Shown piece after piece: positions 54,874-63,611 of a stretch of DNA of 64,000 nt. The DNA comes from Pseudomonadota bacterium (GTDB lineage Bacteria; Pseudomonadota; Alphaproteobacteria; Rhizobiales; Beijerinckiaceae). The stretch's first letter is position 1, and each line of letters starts with the position of its first letter. The stretch is taken from positions 62,001-126,000 of the forward strand of contig JAJXWB010000007.1 in the NCBI GenBank assembly GCA_021781815.1, written 5' to 3'. The translations under genes and the position numbers were made by a program. The notes beneath the pieces are model-generated. The model was given only the letters and a program-made list of their open reading frames with translations, had not been told where the DNA came from and made no database searches.

Positions 54874-55640
54874 TGACCGACATTGCGAAATCGGCGGAGA
54901 TCGTCGACACGGCCGCCCGCACAGCCACGGCGATCGCGCAGTTCACCGACAGCGCGCCGCTCGGTGTCGCCGAAGCCTATCAGATCCAGGCGAAGTCGAT
55001 CGATCATCGGCTGGCGCGCGGCGAAACGATGGCCGGCGTCAAGATGGGCCTCACGTCGCGCGCAAAGATGGCGCAGGTCGGCGTGCACGAGGTGATCTGG
55101 GGCCGCCTCACCGATGCGATGCGCCTTGAGGAAGGCGGCGCGCTGTCGCGCAAGCGATACGTGCATCCGCGCATCGAGCCGGAACTCGCCTATCTCCTGA
55201 AGGCGCCGCTGGCGGGCGAAGTCTCGGCGGCCGAAGCATTGTGCGCGGTCGAGGCGATCGCGCCCGCGATGGAGATCATCGACTCGCGCTATCGCAATTT
55301 CAAATTCGCGCTCGCCGACGTGATCGCGGACAATTCCTCGTCCTCGGGTTTCGTCATCGGTCCATGGTCCCGCCCTGACCGGGACTGCTCCAATCTCGGA
55401 CTCGTCATGGAAGTAAATGGCCGCACGGTCGAACTGGGCTCGACGGCGGCGATTCTGGGCGATCCGATCCGTTCGCTGGTGGCTGCGGCCCGTCTCGCGG
55501 GGCCGTCGCTCGGCGGGCTGAAGGCGGGCTGGATCGTCCTCGCCGGCGGCGCGACAGCCGCGCATTCGCTCGCCGTGGGCGAACATGTGCGAACCGTCAT
55601 CCAGAACGTCGGCGCCGTTTCGATCCGTGTGGAGGAATAA
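54873..55640 (+). CDS. dmpH: DmpH, 4-oxalocrotonate decarboxylase
   Basis: The 255-residue decarboxylase converts 2-oxo-3-hexenedioate to 2-hydroxypenta-2,4-dienoate. It is a paralogue of DmpE; MAGVKMGLTSRAKMAQVGV and EPELAYLL mark the family. DmpH and DmpE normally form a complex. It follows dmpG without a gap and precedes dmpI by three bases. Confidence 0.94.
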   Translation: MTDIAKSAEIVDTAARTATAIAQFTDSAPLGVAEAYQIQAKSIDHRLARGETMAGVKMGLTSRAKMAQVGVHEVIWGRLTDAMRLEEGGALSRKRYVHPRIEPELAYLLKAPLAGEVSAAEALCAVEAIAPAMEIIDSRYRNFKFALADVIADNSSSSGFVIGPWSRPDRDCSNLGLVMEVNGRTVELGSTAAILGDPIRSLVAAARLAGPSLGGLKAGWIVLAGGATAAHSLAVGEHVRTVIQNVGAVSIRVEE

Positions 55641-55643
55641 GAC

Positions 55644-55844
55644 ATGCCGATCGTCGAAATCACGATGATTGAAGGCCGCACGCCAGCAGCCAAGCGCCGG
55701 CTGATCGAAAAGGTCACCGACGCGATTGTCGACGCCGTCGAGGCGCCTCGCGAGTCCGTCCGCATCATACTTCGCGAAATCCCCGGCCTGCATTTCGGAG
55801 TCGCAGGAAAGACCAAGGAAAAGCCGGAAGCGGCGGGGTCATAA
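55644..55844 (+). CDS. dmpI: DmpI, 4-oxalocrotonate tautomerase
   Basis: The 66-residue tautomerase begins MPIVEITMIEGRT; after Met removal Pro1 is the catalytic base, and the family arginines are in KRRLIEKV and RVIL-like positions (here SVRIILREIP). It isomerises 4-oxalocrotonate before decarboxylation. It completes the oxalocrotonate branch. Confidence 0.95.
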   Translation: MPIVEITMIEGRTPAAKRRLIEKVTDAIVDAVEAPRESVRIILREIPGLHFGVAGKTKEKPEAAGS

Positions 55845-55878
55845 GTCACCAAACCAGACTGCAAGGGAGGCAACCAGA

Positions 55879-57150
55879 ATGGCGCTACACATCATTGGCC
55901 GACGCCGCTTCATGGCGTCAGGCGCGGCGACGCTCGCCGCGACGACGTTCGCCCGCACTGCTTTTGCGGCGCCCCGAACGATCAAGATCGGTCTCGTCGT
56001 TCCGCAGACCGGCCCGCTTGCCATTTTCTCGGAGCAGGTTCCGTGGGTGATCGACCAGGTGAAGCAGGCGACCGGCGGCAAGGTCGTCGTCAATGGCGCC
56101 GCGCATCCTCTGGAGATAATTCTTCGCGACAGCCAGTCCAATCCCAATCGCGCCGCCGAAGTCGCAAAAAATCTCATTCTGCAGGAGAAGGTCGATATCC
56201 TTACGGCCTGCGCGACGCCGGAGACAGTCAACCCGGTCGCCGACCAGTGCGAACTGGCCGGGGTTCCGTGCCTGTCGGATGACGCGCCGCTCGAACCCTA
56301 TTTCTTTGGCCGCCACGGCGACCCGAAGAAGGGCTTCGACTGGACGTACCATTTCTTCTTCAGTGCGACCAACCTTGCCGACTCTTATTTCGCGTCGTGG
56401 GATAAGTTGCCGACCAACAAGGTAGTCGGCGCATTGTGGCCCAACGACAACGACGGCCAGGCGTTCTCGAAGATATTCACCGACCTCGCCGCGAAGAAGG
56501 GGTACAGGGTCGTCGACCCAGGCCGCTTCGATCTTCCGTCCGGCAATTACACCGCGCAGATCGCCGCCTTCAAGGCGGCCGGCGCCGAGATCGTCGCCGG
56601 CGTCCTGCCGCCCCCGGAATTCACGGCGTTTTCGAGCAGCGCTGCGCAACAGAATTTCCGCCCCAGGATCGTGGCGATGGCAAAGGCCACGGAATTTCCC
56701 GCCGCGGTCGAACCGCTCGGCGCGCGCGCGCTCGGTTTGTCGGTCGAGGTCTGGTGGTCGCCGACGCATCCTTACAAGTCCGGTCTGACCGGCCAGACTT
56801 CGCAGGAATTGGCGGACGCCTACGAAAAGGCGAGCGGCAAGCAATGGTCGATGCCGCTTGGTTTCCGTCATGCCCTGTTCGAGGTCGCGCTTGACGCGCT
56901 CAAGCGCACGAAAAACGTCGACGATCCTGCATCGATCCGCGATGCGATCGCGCAGACCGACTATGCGTCAATTGTTGGACCGATCAATTTCCGGAAGGGA
57001 CCGTTCCCCAATACGTGCCGCACTCCTCTGGTGATCGGGCAATGGCAGAAGGGCAAGAAATTCCCGCTGGAACTGGTCAACGTCGACAATTCGACCGCTA
57101 CCGACATACCGGTCGGAGCCAGGATGGCGCCTATCTCCTATGGCAGTTGA
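55879..57150 (+). CDS. Periplasmic substrate-binding protein of a Liv-type ABC importer
   Basis: The 423-residue protein is a branched-chain-amino-acid-type binding protein (periplasmic binding protein type 1). It has a signal segment with a twin-arginine-like start (GRRRFMASGAATLAATTFARTAFA) and a mature part starting IKIGLVVPQTGPLA. Typical inner motifs include DSQSNPNRAAEVAKNLI and the C-terminal YASIVGPINFRKGPFPNTCRTPL. Its position directly after dmpI, 34 bases away, suggests uptake of an aromatic acid, phenol derivative or pathway product rather than leucine. The substrate cannot be read from the sequence. Confidence 0.88.
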   Translation: MALHIIGRRRFMASGAATLAATTFARTAFAAPRTIKIGLVVPQTGPLAIFSEQVPWVIDQVKQATGGKVVVNGAAHPLEIILRDSQSNPNRAAEVAKNLILQEKVDILTACATPETVNPVADQCELAGVPCLSDDAPLEPYFFGRHGDPKKGFDWTYHFFFSATNLADSYFASWDKLPTNKVVGALWPNDNDGQAFSKIFTDLAAKKGYRVVDPGRFDLPSGNYTAQIAAFKAAGAEIVAGVLPPPEFTAFSSSAAQQNFRPRIVAMAKATEFPAAVEPLGARALGLSVEVWWSPTHPYKSGLTGQTSQELADAYEKASGKQWSMPLGFRHALFEVALDALKRTKNVDDPASIRDAIAQTDYASIVGPINFRKGPFPNTCRTPLVIGQWQKGKKFPLELVNVDNSTATDIPVGARMAPISYGS

Positions 57151-57898
57151 CGCGCAAGGTCGCCCGCGCCACGAAGAGGCGCGGGCGCCAGTCCTCGAAC
57201 TGCGCGATCTGTCGATCCGGTTTGGCGGATTGCGCGTCATCGAGAATCTCCATCTCGAGGTTCAGCGCGGCGAGATTCTCGGCGTGCTCGGCCCGAACGG
57301 CGCCGGCAAAAGCACGCTGTTCAATCTGATCGCAGGCGTGCTGGCGCCGACCGCGGGCGCGATCTTCTTTGGCGGTCGCAATATAACGACCATGAATGTC
57401 TGGAGCCGGCGCCGGATCGGGATTGGCCGCACCTATCAAATTCCGAAGCCGTTCGCGCATATGAGCGTTTTCGAGAATGTCCTCGTCGCGGCGGCGCACG
57501 GCGGAGGGCGCGCAATTCGGCTTTCCCGCGCCGAGGCGATGGACGTGCTTGAAGCGACGGGGCTTGCCGACCGGATGACGTCGATGGCCGGGCAATTGTC
57601 CCTGCTCGACCTCAAGCGGCTGGAACTCGCCAGGGCGATCGCCGGGCGTCCCGACCTGCTGCTGCTCGATGAAATCGCCGGCGGACTGACGGAGGCCGAA
57701 TGCGACGATCTGCTGGCGTTGCTGAAGAAGATCAGCGACCACGGCGCCACCATCGTCTGGGTCGAGCACGTGCTTCATGCGCTCAAGCGGGCGGCGAGCC
57801 GCCTCGCGGTGCTCTATTCCGGCTCGATCATCGCGGAAGGGGCGCCGGAGGACATTCTGGCGGATGACCGCGTTCGGGAGATTTACCTAGGCGCATAA
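57140..57898 (+). CDS. LivG-type ABC transporter ATP-binding protein
   Basis: The 252-residue ATPase has Walker [10 protein letters not shown], a Q-loop region GRTYQIP and Walker [12 protein letters not shown], with switch region [11 protein letters not shown]. The ABC signature is degenerate: [15 protein letters not shown] in place of LSGGQ. Variation here is seen in other LivG-type proteins, so it may still work. The start overlaps the binding-protein stop by 11 bases. Confidence 0.9.
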   Translation: MAVDAQGRPRHEEARAPVLELRDLSIRFGGLRVIENLHLEVQRGEILGVLGPNGAGKSTLFNLIAGVLAPTAGAIFFGGRNITTMNVWSRRRIGIGRTYQIPKPFAHMSVFENVLVAAAHGGGRAIRLSRAEAMDVLEATGLADRMTSMAGQLSLLDLKRLELARAIAGRPDLLLLDEIAGGLTEAECDDLLALLKKISDHGATIVWVEHVLHALKRAASRLAVLYSGSIIAEGAPEDILADDRVREIYLGA

Positions 57899-57924
57899 AA
57901 TCGCCCGGACGCATGAGAGAAGCA

Positions 57925-58638
57925 ATGAGTGGCGCGGACGACGAACCTCTGAGGGTTGAAAAGCTCAACGTCTACTATGGGCAGTTCCGTGCCGTTCACG
58001 ACATCGACCTGACGGTCGCCGCCGGAGAAATCGTGTCGGTGATCGGCGCCAACGGGGCTGGGAAAACGTCCTTCCTCAAGGCGATCATGCAGCAGGCGGA
58101 TCGGGCGGAAGGCTCGATACACGCGTTCGGCCTCAACCTCAGGACGATGTCCACGCCGCAGATCGTGGCCGCGGGCGTTGCGCTCGTTCCGGAGGGGCGG
58201 CGATTGTTTCCCTCGCTTACCGTGGCCGAAAACCTTCGGATCGGCTGGGAGATTGGCCGCCGTGGGTCAATTACGCTTGACCGGATCTATAGCTGGTTTC
58301 CCGTGTTGGCCGAACGAAGGGATCAACCGGCGCGCCGCCTCTCTGGCGGCCAGCAGCAGATGGTCGCCCTCGGCCGGGCGTTGCTCGCCAACCCACGGTT
58401 GCTGCTTTGCGACGAGATCAGCCTTGGCCTTGCGCCGGTCGTCGTCGGCCAGCTTTACGACATCCTTCCCAAGATCCGCGCCGAAGGCATCAGCATGATC
58501 GTGATCGAACAGGACGTCGTCCGGTCGCTCGCTGTCGCCGACAGGTTCTATTGCTTCCTCGAAGGCGCGGTGTCGCTCGTCGGGCGGCCACAGGATGCTA
58601 ATCGCGACGTCATCATGCGGCATTATTTCGGCGGATAG
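57925..58638 (+). CDS. LivF-type ABC transporter ATP-binding protein
   Basis: The 237-residue second ATPase has Walker A GANGAGKTS, the signature LSGGQQQM, Walker B LLLCDEISLGLAP and switch histidine replaced by IEQDVV, as usual in LivF proteins. The ATG after AGAGAAGC is preferred over one four codons upstream. It pairs with the LivG-type ATPase and precedes the permease by three bases. Confidence 0.92.
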   Translation: MSGADDEPLRVEKLNVYYGQFRAVHDIDLTVAAGEIVSVIGANGAGKTSFLKAIMQQADRAEGSIHAFGLNLRTMSTPQIVAAGVALVPEGRRLFPSLTVAENLRIGWEIGRRGSITLDRIYSWFPVLAERRDQPARRLSGGQQQMVALGRALLANPRLLLCDEISLGLAPVVVGQLYDILPKIRAEGISMIVIEQDVVRSLAVADRFYCFLEGAVSLVGRPQDANRDVIMRHYFGG

Positions 58639-58641
58639 GCA

Positions 58642-59508
58642 ATGACCATCGATATGCTCAACCAGGCGATACAGGGCGCGCTGATTGGCGGGCTCTATGC
58701 GTTGTTCGCCGTCGGCCTGTCGCTGTCGCTCGGCGTCATCCGCTTCATCAACATCGCGCATGGCGACCTGATCGTCCTCGCCTCGTTTCTTCTGATGTCC
58801 CTTTCAGGTCTTCTCGGGCTTTCGCCGTTCGTCGTCGCGCTCTTCATGCTGCCGCTCGCTTTCGCCGCCGGATATTGGTTGCAGCGGCTGCTGCTGCAGC
58901 GCGTCGTCGGCGAAAGCGTGCTGCCGGTCATTCTCGTCACGTTCGGCCTGTCGATCATGATCCAGAACGGACTCCTGCAAGCTTATGGTCCGGACACGCA
59001 CAAGCTGCATGGCGGCCAAATCGAGGTCGCGTCCGTCCACATGTTCGGGCTCTTCGACATCGGATTCTTTCCGCTGGCGGTGTTCTTCACGGCGATCGTG
59101 GTGATCGCGGCGCTCGACATTCTGCTTTACCGGACATCGATCGGCGCGCGCATTCGCGCGGTCGCCGACGATCCCGCAGCGGCCGATCTGATTGGCCTGT
59201 CCTCGGGCCGCATGTATGCGATCGCAATGGGTGTGGTCGGCATGACGGTGATGCTTGCTGCAAGCTGCATGTCGGTATGGACGAATTTCGATCCGGCGAT
59301 CGGACCGAGCCGCTTGCTCACCGCGTTCGAAGCCGTCGTGCTCGGCGGCCTCGGAAGCCTGTGGGGAACGCTGGTCGGCGGCATGGTGCTCGGAATCGCG
59401 CAGAATCTTGGCGCGCAAATGGACGCCTCATGGCAGATACTGGCGCAGCACCTGATCTTTCTGCTCGTCCTCGTCCTGCGCCCGCGCGGGCTGTTCCCGA
59501 AGGCATGA
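58642..59508 (+). CDS. LivH-type ABC transporter permease
   Basis: The 288-residue membrane protein has about eight hydrophobic segments and begins IQGALIGGLYALFAVGLSLSLGVIRFINIAHGD, the canonical LivH N-terminus. The EAVVLGGLGSLWGTLVGGMVLG coupling segment near the C-terminus contacts the ATPases. It is followed seven bases later by the LivM-type gene. Confidence 0.93.
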   Translation: MTIDMLNQAIQGALIGGLYALFAVGLSLSLGVIRFINIAHGDLIVLASFLLMSLSGLLGLSPFVVALFMLPLAFAAGYWLQRLLLQRVVGESVLPVILVTFGLSIMIQNGLLQAYGPDTHKLHGGQIEVASVHMFGLFDIGFFPLAVFFTAIVVIAALDILLYRTSIGARIRAVADDPAAADLIGLSSGRMYAIAMGVVGMTVMLAASCMSVWTNFDPAIGPSRLLTAFEAVVLGGLGSLWGTLVGGMVLGIAQNLGAQMDASWQILAQHLIFLLVLVLRPRGLFPKA

Positions 59509-59515
59509 GACCCGC

Positions 59516-60511
59516 ATGACCGGACGAAATCAATTTATGACCGGGCTTGCGATAACCCGCTTCGCGCTCGTCGCCATCATCCTTGCGCTGGCGGCCGGGC
59601 CATGGCTGTTCGATCTCAACCAGCAGACGCTGCTCACGGAATTCTTCACGCTGCTCGTGCTCGCGCTGATGTGGAATCTGCTCGCCGGTTACGCCGATAT
59701 CATCACCGTCGGCCAACATGCGTTTGTCGGCGTCGGCGCCTATGCCTTTTACGGGCTCGCGGTCCTTGCAGACGTCGACATATTTCTGGCTATTCCGATG
59801 GCCGCGTTGACGACGCTGCTCGTCGCGATACCGACGATGGCTATCATCTTCCGCCTGCGCACGGCCTATCTGGCGGTCGGCACATGGGTGGCGGCGGAAG
59901 TCATGATGCTGATCGCCGGCAAGCTGCCGGGGTTCGGCGGCGGCTCGGGAACCAGTCTGCCGATCCCCGTGGTCAAGGCGTTCGGCGCGACATTGTCCGG
60001 CCGCGTCTCGACCTTCTACGCGATGAGCTTTGCGCTGGCGCTCCTGGCGTTCGGGACGACCTGGATATTCCTGCGGTCACGCGTCGGCCTCGGCCTGACC
60101 GCGATGCGGGACAACGAGGAGGCCGCCGGCGCCGCGGGCGTCGATCTCGTCATGACCCGGATCGTGTGCTTCTTGTGGACCGCGCCGTTTCTTGGTCTTG
60201 CTGGCGTTCTGGTCACCCTGCAGAAGCTGCGCGTTGCGCCCTCCGCCTCGTTCAGCATCACCGACTGGACGATCTACATCATTTTCATCGTCGTCATCGG
60301 CGGCATCGGCAGCCTGGAAGGGCCCGTCATCGGCACGATTCTGTTCTTTCTGTTGCGTGGATATCTGGCCGCCTATGGAACATGGTACCTTATCATCCTG
60401 GGCGCAGTTTCGATCGGCGTCATCCTGGCCGAGCCGCGCGGCATCTGGGGCGCATGCCGAAGGTGGGGGATTCCCGATCTGGCGCCGGCGTCTCACGGTC
60501 CGAAACCTTAG
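59516..60511 (+). CDS. LivM-type ABC transporter permease
   Basis: The 331-residue permease has about nine to ten membrane segments, with LMWNLLAGYADIITVGQHAFVGVGAY near the start and the GGIGSLEGPVIGTILFFLLRGYL loop characteristic of LivM. It is the last gene of the importer and of the whole island; an IS66 remnant lies about 120 bases downstream. Confidence 0.93.
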   Translation: MTGRNQFMTGLAITRFALVAIILALAAGPWLFDLNQQTLLTEFFTLLVLALMWNLLAGYADIITVGQHAFVGVGAYAFYGLAVLADVDIFLAIPMAALTTLLVAIPTMAIIFRLRTAYLAVGTWVAAEVMMLIAGKLPGFGGGSGTSLPIPVVKAFGATLSGRVSTFYAMSFALALLAFGTTWIFLRSRVGLGLTAMRDNEEAAGAAGVDLVMTRIVCFLWTAPFLGLAGVLVTLQKLRVAPSASFSITDWTIYIIFIVVIGGIGSLEGPVIGTILFFLLRGYLAAYGTWYLIILGAVSIGVILAEPRGIWGACRRWGIPDLAPASHGPKP

Positions 60512-60633
60512 AGTTCGATCTGGGGCGGCCCCGCCGAGCACGCGACAGCGGACAGGAACTTTACAGTCAAAATACGGATGCCATTTGTAATGAACTTCCG
60601 CCTCCTGCCCGACATGGGCAGAATGAACGGGGG

Positions 60634-60843
60634 ATGACTCTTTCGCGCAAGAATGCGCTCTTTGCGGGCCACGACGATGGCGGGCGCAGCTCGGCCCGGA
60701 TCGCTTCGCTGATCGTCACCTGCAAGATCAGCGGCGTCGAGCCATACGTCTGGATGAAGGCGACCCTCAAAGCGATCGCCAAAGGCCATCCGCAGTCACG
60801 AATCGACGACCTGATGCCTTGGGCATTCGGTCCGCCGACGTAG
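60634..60843 (+). pseudogene. C-terminal fragment of IS66-family transposase
   Basis: A 69-residue frame reads RKNALFAGHDDGGRSS-ARIASLIVTCKISGVEPYVWM and ends HPQSRIDDLMPWAFGPP, the C-terminal end of IS66 TnpC. The remaining several hundred residues and the two accessory genes are missing, so it is a dead remnant. The ATG at its 5' end is incidental. It marks the right border of the phenol island. Confidence 0.85.
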
Positions 60844-60968
60844 TTGTCGCCATTGTCGCAGCGCGTGCTTCAACGAGTTGCAACGCATTAGACTCGCACA
60901 TAGCCCGCCCAACGGGAATCCCAACGCGGATTCAAATGTCGATTTGACCACCAGCGCTGCCGTTCATG

Positions 60969-60996
60969 GCGCATTCCGGCCAGAGCGGGAATGCGC
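60969..60996. terminator. Hairpin between converging operons
   Basis: GCGCATTCC and GGAATGCGC pair as a nine-base perfect stem with a ten-base loop. It lies between the importer operon (plus) and the aconitase X operon (minus), where a bidirectional terminator would be expected. No T-run is present on either side. Confidence 0.45.
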
Positions 60997-61075
60997 GTCT
61001 CTGACGCAATCAGACGTTCGCGGTTAATTCCAGCTGCCGCGCCATCATCCATGCGGTCGGTTAGAATAGCGAAAC

Positions 61076-61498
61076 TTATCGATCCTTCTTGCGCAGGATT
61101 TCGACCCTTCCCGTATCTGCGTCGACCTTCACCCAGTCGCCGGTCTTGATGACGTCCAGCGGATCCCGATCAAAGTCGGTCATCGCCGGCGCGCGCGTGA
61201 CGACGGCGCCGAGCGCGACTTTTGTGGACATGCGGTTGAACAGCAGCGCCTTCGGCGCGGCGCCGGCGAGACGAGCCATATGAAAATAGTGCGACCAGGC
61301 CGACGATCCTTTCGCGCCCGGAAAGACCAGAATCTTGTCCTTGAAGCTCTGGCCTCGTAATTCGTGGCGCAGTTCCGTGATGGTCCCGGTGCGCGGGTCC
61401 ATGCCGCCCCAGCCCGAGATTGTCTCGCGCGTCACGAGCGCCTCGCCCTCGACGACGCCGCCAACGACCGTGCGCCCACGCAAGATAACGCCGCTCAT
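61076..61498 (-). CDS. Aconitase X small subunit (swivel domain)
   Basis: This protein of about 140 residues is the swivelling domain (DUF126-type) of an aconitase X enzyme. It has GRTVVGGVVEGEALVT, the ISGWGG loop, the LVFPGAKGSSAWSHYF motif with the catalytic serine region, and GDWVKVDADTGRVEI at the end. The ATG overlaps the stop of the large-subunit gene (ATGA), so both are translated together. Known relatives are cis-3-hydroxy-L-proline dehydratase and archaeal mevalonate-5-phosphate dehydratase. Confidence 0.9.
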   Translation of the reverse strand: MSGVILRGRTVVGGVVEGEALVTRETISGWGGMDPRTGTITELRHELRGQSFKDKILVFPGAKGSSAWSHYFHMARLAGAAPKALLFNRMSTKVALGAVVTRAPAMTDFDRDPLDVIKTGDWVKVDADTGRVEILRKKDR

Positions 61499-62778
61499 TT
61501 CAGCCCCCCGTTCCAGCGCCCGGTCAGCGCAGCATCCACGCATTCCTCGATTGATCCGAACCAGGCTTCGACGCCAAGGATGGCGGGCAGGTAATGCGAC
61601 TGCTTCGCCGAATCCGTCGCGACGACTTTCGTGCCTTTGGGCGCCACTCGGCCGATGGCGGGACAGGTGTCGCTCATCAGCCAGGCGCCGGCGTCCCTGA
61701 TGATCTTGGTGTAGCCGCTGCGGTCGGCGACCGACTTGATCGAGCGCGGCGTGAAAATCCACAACTGCACGCTCGGATCGATATGCTTTCCGTCAAGCAA
61801 CTGCGCGGCGCGCCTGATCTGCTCGATCGAATCGTGCGGACACCCGAGCATGATGAAATCGACTTTCTTCTCGTGTGCGCCTGCGTTGAGCATGTCATAG
61901 GCTTCGCGTCGTTCCTTCGCGCCGTATTTCAGCGTCGCCAGCGCGCGCCCAGGCCGCGTGATCGCCTCGATCGACGTCGCCTCCGGCGTCGCGCCGGGAA
62001 TGTGGAACAGCTCGACGCCGCCCGACGACGCCGCGGCCGCGCCGAAATGCTTGAGCTTCATCATGTTCGGCTGGCTTTTCACGCCCGCCAGCAGTGGAAT
62101 GTCGTCCTGCACGACGTGGCCGACCCAATACCCGAGCAGCCCCCAGTCCATCATGTCGTCGACGTCGAACTCGACGTCGATGCGATGGGTCGCGGAACGG
62201 TTCTCCGGAATGTGCAGGCCCCAGTAAGGAATGCGCGCAGTGACGCTCGCTGCGCCCGTGCTCTCGCGCCCCTCGGTATTGGTGCGCGCGCCGAGCACGC
62301 TGTTGCAGTAGACGACGGCTGAGCTTTCCATCCACGCGCAATGCTGGCCCATGACCGGCACGTTACCGACCTGGTAGGGCGTGCACGTGCCCATCATGTT
62401 GACGCCGCGCCTGCCGAAATGCGCCTCGCCGCGCTTCTGCAGATCGGCGACTTCCTTTGCGCCACCCTGTTGTTCCCAATGCTCCGTGTCGATGCCGTGA
62501 ATCACCTGGCAGGTAAAGGCCTCGAATTCCGGCGTCTCGATCGTCTCGTCCGAGTCGAGATTGAATTCGGAAAATGCTGCGTCGAGGCCACCGGGCTTCA
62601 GGGCGTAATCGCGCACGAAAGGCGTCGCCATGCCGACCGTGCCGACGACATTGTCGGTCTTGATCAGCTTCTCGGCGCCGAGCGCATTGCCGTATTTGAC
62701 GAGAAGCTCCATGGCTTTCCGCTTCGCGGTTCCATGCGCGCCGTCGAGCATGGCCTTCTCTTCGTTGTCGAGCAGCAT
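61495..62778 (-). CDS. Aconitase X large (catalytic) subunit
   Basis: The 427-residue protein is the iron-sulfur catalytic subunit of an aconitase X-type dehydratase. It begins LDNEEKAMLDGAHG and contains the cysteines expected to hold the cluster in MGTCTPYQ, LGCPHDS and SDTCPAIG. Separate large and small subunits are typical of one bacterial subtype, while others are fused. The substrate is not readable; cis-3-hydroxyproline is the best-known bacterial one, but no other proline catabolism gene is seen here. The ATG is chosen because upstream sequence in frame is unrelated and overlaps the dehydrogenase gene. Confidence 0.9.
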   Translation of the reverse strand: MLLDNEEKAMLDGAHGTAKRKAMELLVKYGNALGAEKLIKTDNVVGTVGMATPFVRDYALKPGGLDAAFSEFNLDSDETIETPEFEAFTCQVIHGIDTEHWEQQGGAKEVADLQKRGEAHFGRRGVNMMGTCTPYQVGNVPVMGQHCAWMESSAVVYCNSVLGARTNTEGRESTGAASVTARIPYWGLHIPENRSATHRIDVEFDVDDMMDWGLLGYWVGHVVQDDIPLLAGVKSQPNMMKLKHFGAAAASSGGVELFHIPGATPEATSIEAITRPGRALATLKYGAKERREAYDMLNAGAHEKKVDFIMLGCPHDSIEQIRRAAQLLDGKHIDPSVQLWIFTPRSIKSVADRSGYTKIIRDAGAWLMSDTCPAIGRVAPKGTKVVATDSAKQSHYLPAILGVEAWFGSIEECVDAALTGRWNGGLK

Positions 62779-62792
62779 GTCGAAGTCTCCGT

Positions 62793-63611
62793 TCAGTCTG
62801 CTGCGCCGAGCGAGGCGCCGCCGTCGATCAGTATTTCCGCGCCGGTAATGTGGCGCGAGGCGGGCGAGGCGAGGAACAGCGCCGCACCTTTGATGTCGTC
62901 CGGCGTCGCGATGCGATGCAGCGGCGCAGCCGCCTCGAACGGCGCGCGCGCCTCCGCCTCCTTCAACCGCCCGCCGGCAATGTTCGTGACGACGGGACCG
63001 GGAGCGATTGCGTTGACCAGAATGTTCCAGCGCGCCAACTCGCGCGCCGCCTGCCGCGCAAGTTGCGCGACGCCGGCCTTGGAAGCGACATAGGGCGTGC
63101 CGACATGCAGTTCGGTCATCGTCGCCGAGATCGAACTGGTGACGATGATTCGTCCGCCGTTCTGCTTCTTCAGGACCGGCGCCACCGCACGGATCGTCCG
63201 GAAGATCGAACCGAGATTGGTCGTGATCACGCGGTCCCAAAAATCCGGGTCGAGATTCTCGATCGCGCCCGCCCCGTTGCGCGCGCCATCAGCGAGCAGA
63301 AAGCCCGGGCCCCCGCTGATGCCGGCATTGGCGAATACAATGTCGATCCCGCCGAACGCCGAGACCGTCGCCGCCACGGCGCGCTCAAGATCGACGATGC
63401 TCGTCGCGTCAGCGACCTCGCCGCGGACATCGGCGCCGGCGTCCTTGAGCATCGACAGGGCCGGATCGAGCGTGGCGGCGTCGCAGTCAACGAGCGCGAT
63501 GCGCCCGCCGGCGTCCGCCATGATCTCGGCGATGGCCAAGCCGATGCCGCTGGCGGCGCCGGTGATGAAGACGCGCTTGCCGCGCACGTCGAACATATCG
63601 CTCGCTCTCAC
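62793..63611 (-). CDS. Short-chain dehydrogenase/reductase
   Basis: This NAD(P)-dependent oxidoreductase of about 272 residues has the cofactor motif TGAASGIG, NAG at FANAGISG, the catalytic Ser region VTSSISA and YVASK (Tyr/Lys). An Asp in ALVDCD after the second strand suggests NAD+ preference. The start is a GTG overlapping the upstream ATPase stop (GTGA); an ATG five codons later at 63596 is an alternative. It ends 14 bases before the aconitase X large-subunit start, so it belongs to the same operon and probably acts on the same substrate class. Confidence 0.9.
   Translation of the reverse strand: MRASDMFDVRGKRVFITGAASGIGLAIAEIMADAGGRIALVDCDAATLDPALSMLKDAGADVRGEVADATSIVDLERAVAATVSAFGGIDIVFANAGISGGPGFLLADGARNGAGAIENLDPDFWDRVITTNLGSIFRTIRAVAPVLKKQNGGRIIVTSSISATMTELHVGTPYVASKAGVAQLARQAARELARWNILVNAIAPGPVVTNIAGGRLKEAEARAPFEAAAPLHRIATPDDIKGAALFLASPASRHITGAEILIDGGASLGAAD

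Noticed and set aside
60605-60621. Hairpin CTGCCC-GACAT-GGGCAG after the LivM-type gene
   Set aside because: Short stem with no T-run, lying about 100 bases after the stop and next to the IS66 fragment; the hairpin further downstream is stronger.
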